DNA from: an uncultured Actinoplanes sp.
GTDB lineage: Bacteria; Actinomycetota; Actinomycetes; Mycobacteriales; Micromonosporaceae
Direction: 5' to 3'
Assembly: GCA_934667465.1 (NCBI GenBank)
Contig: CAKUMG010000174.1
Location: 1 to 8,919 of the forward strand
DNA length: 8,919 bases
The notes beneath the pieces were generated by a model, which worked only from the letters and a program-made list of their open reading frames with translations, had not been told where the DNA came from and made no database searches. The first letter of the stretch is position 1; every line of letters begins with the position of its first letter. Positions 6,199 through 8,919 of the stretch are shown one piece after another. Made by a program: the position numbers and the translations under genes.

Positions 6199-7302
6199 CT
6201 ATCCCATTACCGCGAGGAAGTCGCTGTAGAACAGGCCCAGACCGATCGCCACGCAGATGCCGGCGACGATCCAGAACCGGACCACGATGTTGACCTCGCT
6301 CCAGCCGGCCAGCTCGAAGTGGTGCTGCAGCGGCGACATCCGGAAGACGCGCTTGCCGGTGGTCTTGAAGGAGATGATCTGGATGACCACCGACATCGTG
6401 ATGATGACGAACAGGCCGCCGATGATGATCGACAGCAGCGTCGTGCGGGTCGCCATCGCCAGGCCGCCGATCAGGCCGCCCAGGCCGAGCGCGCCGGTGT
6501 CGCCCATGAAGATCCGCGCCGGGCTGGTGTTCCACCACAGGAAGCCCACGCAGGCCCCCGCCGCCGCGGCCGCGAGCAACGCGATCTCCAGCGGGTCCCG
6601 GACCTCGTAGCAGTAGACGCCGCCCTGGTTGTAGTCGGTGTCACCGCACCAGTGCCGGTACTGCCAGAAACCGATCAGCGCGTACGCGCCCAGCACCAGG
6701 ATACTCGCACCGGTGGCCAGGCCGTCGAGCCCGTCGGTGAGGTTCACGCCGTTCGACATCGACATGATCACGAAGACGAAGACCAGCACCGAGCCGACCT
6801 TGCCGACGTCGAGGAAGCTGATGTCCCGGATGAACGAGATGTGCTCGCTGGCGACCGTCTGCCCGTTGGTGCTCGGGAAGTACAGCGCGGCGACACCGAG
6901 CCCGCCGCCGACCAGCAGCTGGCCGAGCAGCTTGCCCTTGGCGCTCAGGCCGCCGGAGTGCCGCTTGCGGACCTTGAGGAAGTCGTCCAGGAAGCCGACC
7001 GCGCCGCAGAAGACGAACAGCCCGAGCAGGACCAGCGCCGTCATCGTCGGGTCGGTCTGCGCGATCTGCTGCGACGGCAGCGTGACCAGCGCGATGTGCC
7101 CGGCGATGTAGGCGAGCACCGTGGCGATGATGAACGCCACACCGCCCATGGTGGGCGTGCCCCGCTTGCCCAGGTGGGACTGCGGGCCCACCGTCCGGAT
7201 CGGCTGCCCGGCCTTGAGCGCGGTGAACACCTTGATGGCGACCGGCGTGCCGAACAACGAGATGATGAACGCGACCGCAGCCGCGACGATGACTGCCCTC
7301 AC
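6199..7302 (-). CDS. mraY: Phospho-MurNAc-pentapeptide translocase MraY
   Basis: MraY is the integral membrane enzyme that transfers phospho-MurNAc-pentapeptide from UDP to undecaprenyl phosphate, making lipid I. The 367-residue product carries the family landmarks: [21 protein letters not shown] (given in parts: FLDDFLK 104-110 with D106/D107, then SGGLSAKGK 116-124), [12 protein letters not shown] (187-198), [13 protein letters not shown] (264-276) and PLQHHFE (324-330), among about ten membrane segments. I chose the GTG at 7300-7302 because it has GGGGAGG (7310-7316) 7 nt upstream, forms a GTGA overlap with the murF stop, and starts the protein at the usual point ([13 protein letters not shown]). 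An upstream ATG at 7353 would add 17 arginine-rich residues from within murF and is less likely. The loop near 219-231 contains C219 and C231, and CYEVRDP matches other actinobacterial MraY from memory. Confidence 0.97.
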   Translation of the reverse strand: MRAVIVAAAVAFIISLFGTPVAIKVFTALKAGQPIRTVGPQSHLGKRGTPTMGGVAFIIATVLAYIAGHIALVTLPSQQIAQTDPTMTALVLLGLFVFCGAVGFLDDFLKVRKRHSGGLSAKGKLLGQLLVGGGLGVAALYFPSTNGQTVASEHISFIRDISFLDVGKVGSVLVFVFVIMSMSNGVNLTDGLDGLATGASILVLGAYALIGFWQYRHWCGDTDYNQGGVYCYEVRDPLEIALLAAAAAGACVGFLWWNTSPARIFMGDTGALGLGGLIGGLAMATRTTLLSIIIGGLFVIITMSVVIQIISFKTTGKRVFRMSPLQHHFELAGWSEVNIVVRFWIVAGICVAIGLGLFYSDFLAVMG

Positions 7303-8693
7303 GGGCCAACCTCCCCGGCGGCGTCGGCGCGAAGCGCGTCGGCCACTTTCCACGTCCGGTAGCGCGAACCCTTGACCAGCACGACGTCCCCCGGGCGCAG
7401 ATCGCCCAGGACCGCCGCGATCGCCGCCGCCTGATCGGCCGCCGCGATCGACTCACCCTTCCATTCCGGTACGGCCGCCGCGCCGTCCAGCACCGCCGGC
7501 GCCGCCTCGGCGACGGCCACCAGCTGGTTCACTCCCAGCTGCGCGGCGAGCCGCCCCACTTCCTCGTGCCCGGAGACCTCGTGCTCACCGAGCTCCGCCA
7601 TGAAGCCGAGGACCGCGATCGTGCGGCGCCCTCGCCCGACGTCGGCCAGCGCGCGCAGCGCCGCCGCGGTCGACGACGGGTTCGCGTTGTACGAGTCGTC
7701 GATGACCGTCACGCCGCCGGGCCGCTCGAACACGTCCATCCGGCGCTCCGACCTGATGCCCACCTCGCCGAGCGCCTCCGCCACGGCGCCGGCCGGCAGG
7801 CCCGCCTCCAGCGCCACGGCCGCCGCCGCGAGGGTGTTGGCGACCTGGTGGCGCCCGGCCACCGCCAGCCGCACCGGCGCGCTGCCCGCCGGGGTCACCA
7901 GCGTGTACGCCGCGCGGCCACGCTCGTCGACCGTGACGTCCTGCGCGCGTACGGCTGCCTCGGCCGACTCGCCGGTGAGCACGACGCGGGCCGTGGTGCG
8001 CGTGGCCATCGCGGCCACCAGCGGGTCGTCGGCGTTGAGCACCGCGACACCCTCGGCCGGCAGGCTCTCCACCAGCTCGCCCTTGGCCCGGGCGGTGCCC
8101 TCGACCGACCCGAACTCGCCCAGGTGCGCGGCGCCGATGTTGAGCACCAGCCCGATCCGGGGCCGCGCGATCCCGGCCAGGTAGGCGATGTGCCCCTCGC
8201 CGCGCGCGCCCATCTCGAGCACCAGGAACCGGGTCTGCGGGGTCGCCTTGAGCACCGTGTACGGGAATCCGAGCTCGTTGTTCAGCGACCCGGCCGGGGC
8301 GACGGTCTCCCCCAGCCGGCCCAGCAGCTGACCCACGTAGTCCTTGGTCGTGGTCTTGCCGCTCGAGCCCGTGAGCCCGACGACGATCAGGTCGGGCAGC
8401 CGCTCCAGCACCGCCGTGGCGAGCCTGGCGAGCGCCTCGAGGGGGTCGCCGACCACTACGCCGGGGCTGTCGACCTCCCGGGTGCCCAGATAGCCCGCCG
8501 CGCCGGCGGCCACCGCGCCCGCCACGAAGTCGTGGCCGTCGGCCTTCTCCCCGGCGAACGCGACGAACAGCCCGCCGGGTGTGAGCCGCCGGGTGTCGTA
8601 CTCCACGGGCCCGGTGACGGCCTCCTCCGGGCCGGCGTTCACCAGCCTCCCGCCGGTGATCGCGGCGATCTCCGCCAGCGTCATACGGATCAT
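7299..8693 (-). CDS. murF: UDP-MurNAc-tripeptide--D-Ala-D-Ala ligase MurF
   Basis: MurF is the cytoplasmic ATP-dependent ligase that adds the D-Ala-D-Ala dipeptide to UDP-MurNAc-tripeptide, completing the pentapeptide. The 464-residue protein has the MurF-type N-terminal domain ([12 protein letters not shown], then [27 protein letters not shown] in 30-56), the ATP loop [13 protein letters not shown] (106-118), SLNNELGFP (136-144), [11 protein letters not shown] (159-169), [12 protein letters not shown] (185-196), DDSYNANP (332-339) and the C-terminal LGFMAELGE (362-370) and [10 protein letters not shown] (441-450). The glutamate usually following KGSR by a few residues is lysine here, a small departure. 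The ATG overlaps the murE stop as ATGA and has GGGAGGAA (8698-8705) upstream with 4-6 nt spacing. Its TGA overlaps the mraY GTG. Both overlaps point to one transcript with coupled translation. Confidence 0.97.
   Translation of the reverse strand: MIRMTLAEIAAITGGRLVNAGPEEAVTGPVEYDTRRLTPGGLFVAFAGEKADGHDFVAGAVAAGAAGYLGTREVDSPGVVVGDPLEALARLATAVLERLPDLIVVGLTGSSGKTTTKDYVGQLLGRLGETVAPAGSLNNELGFPYTVLKATPQTRFLVLEMGARGEGHIAYLAGIARPRIGLVLNIGAAHLGEFGSVEGTARAKGELVESLPAEGVAVLNADDPLVAAMATRTTARVVLTGESAEAAVRAQDVTVDERGRAAYTLVTPAGSAPVRLAVAGRHQVANTLAAAAVALEAGLPAGAVAEALGEVGIRSERRMDVFERPGGVTVIDDSYNANPSSTAAALRALADVGRGRRTIAVLGFMAELGEHEVSGHEEVGRLAAQLGVNQLVAVAEAAPAVLDGAAAVPEWKGESIAAADQAAAIAAVLGDLRPGDVVLVKGSRYRTWKVADALRADAAGEVGP
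7310..7316 (-). promoter_or_regulatory. Ribosome-binding site that sets the mraY start
   Basis: GGGGAGG on the minus strand lies 7 nt before the GTG at 7302, within the last codons of murF. It supports the GTGA overlap start over the upstream ATG at 7353. Confidence 0.8.
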
Positions 8694-8919
8694 GCTGTTC
8701 CTCCCGGGCCCGCGGACAGCGCCGCGGCCAGCTCGATCCGGTCGTCGAACGGCAGCACCTCGCCGTGCACCTCCTGGCCCCGCTCGTGTCCCTTGCCGAG
8801 GACGGCCACGACGTCGCCGGCACCCGACAGCCGCACCGCCTCGTCGATGGCGGCCCGGCGGCCCGCCACCTCGATGATCTTCGCAGCGGCACCGGCCTGC
8901 TCCGCGCCCTGCCGGACCG
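8690..8919 (-). CDS. murE: UDP-MurNAc-dipeptide--diaminopimelate ligase MurE (C-terminal 75 residues only)
   Basis: MurE is the cytoplasmic ligase that adds the third residue, meso-diaminopimelate in actinobacteria of this type, to UDP-MurNAc-dipeptide. Only the last 75 codons and the TGA are in the window; the rest lies beyond the right edge. The visible part carries the MurE C-terminal pattern: EVAGRRAAIDEAVRLSGAGD, then VVAVLGKGHERGQEVHGEVL and PFDD. GKGHE followed by Q, G and PFDDR is characteristic of the family's last motif. The TGA (8690-8692) overlaps the murF ATG by 4 nt. The residues that choose diaminopimelate over lysine lie upstream, so substrate specificity cannot be read here; it is assumed from the host group. 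Confidence 0.93.
   Translation of the reverse strand, partial: VRQGAEQAGAAAKIIEVAGRRAAIDEAVRLSGAGDVVAVLGKGHERGQEVHGEVLPFDDRIELAAALSAGPGGTA

Noticed and set aside
4809..6293. Long plus-strand frame opposite ftsW
   Set aside because: Same low-complexity antisense pattern rich in Q, H, R and D, and it crosses the mraY-ftsW gap and hairpin without regard to them.
7303..7353. Upstream ATG start for MraY adding 17 residues
   Set aside because: The added residues are an arginine-rich reading of the murF 3' end. The GTG at 7302 has a better ribosome-binding site and couples to the murF stop.
1..8919. Search for tRNA or rRNA genes, CRISPR arrays, insertion sequences, attachment sites and foreign-looking islands
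   Set aside because: None seen. Apart from the two regulatory gaps, the window is packed co-directional core genes of uniform codon character.

Overview
The window is a stretch of the division and cell wall (dcw) cluster of a high-GC actinobacterium, read entirely on the minus strand. In transcription order (high to low coordinates) it holds: murE (3' end only), murF, mraY, ftsW, murG, murC, ftsQ and ftsZ (cut at the left edge before its C-terminus). The GC-rich codons, GTG starts, the actinobacterial FtsQ-FtsZ arrangement and the details of MurC suggest an actinomycete, most likely of the Micromonosporaceae (Actinoplanes/Micromonospora type). That family placement is inference.

Layout: murE-murF (ATGA) and murF-mraY (GTGA) overlap by 4 nt and are probably translationally coupled. 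A 52-nt gap between mraY and ftsW holds a perfect 14-bp hairpin. In most actinobacterial dcw clusters this is where murD sits; murD is absent here and nowhere else in the window. ftsW-murG are 2 nt apart, murG-murC 34 nt and murC-ftsQ 36 nt. A 305-nt regulatory region then precedes ftsZ. It carries a 12-bp inverted repeat with a 37-nt loop, two GACAC motifs, a convincing TTGACA/TAGAGG promoter overlapped by palindromes, and a leader hairpin with a UGCG tetraloop.

Together the genes build lipid II and feed septal wall synthesis. MurC starts the stem peptide on UDP-MurNAc, MurE and MurF extend it (MurD must come from elsewhere), MraY and MurG make lipid I and lipid II, and FtsW polymerises lipid II at the septum organised by FtsZ with FtsQ.

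There is no mobile element, CRISPR array, RNA gene or clear horizontal transfer. The content is core, and I see no wholly new system. The points most worth attention are a MurC with changed residues in the predicted amino-acid pocket (which could fit the glycine-first stem peptide known from Micromonosporaceae), the missing murD with a hairpin in its place, and the dense regulatory architecture upstream of ftsW and ftsZ, including GACAC motifs that resemble WhiA sites.
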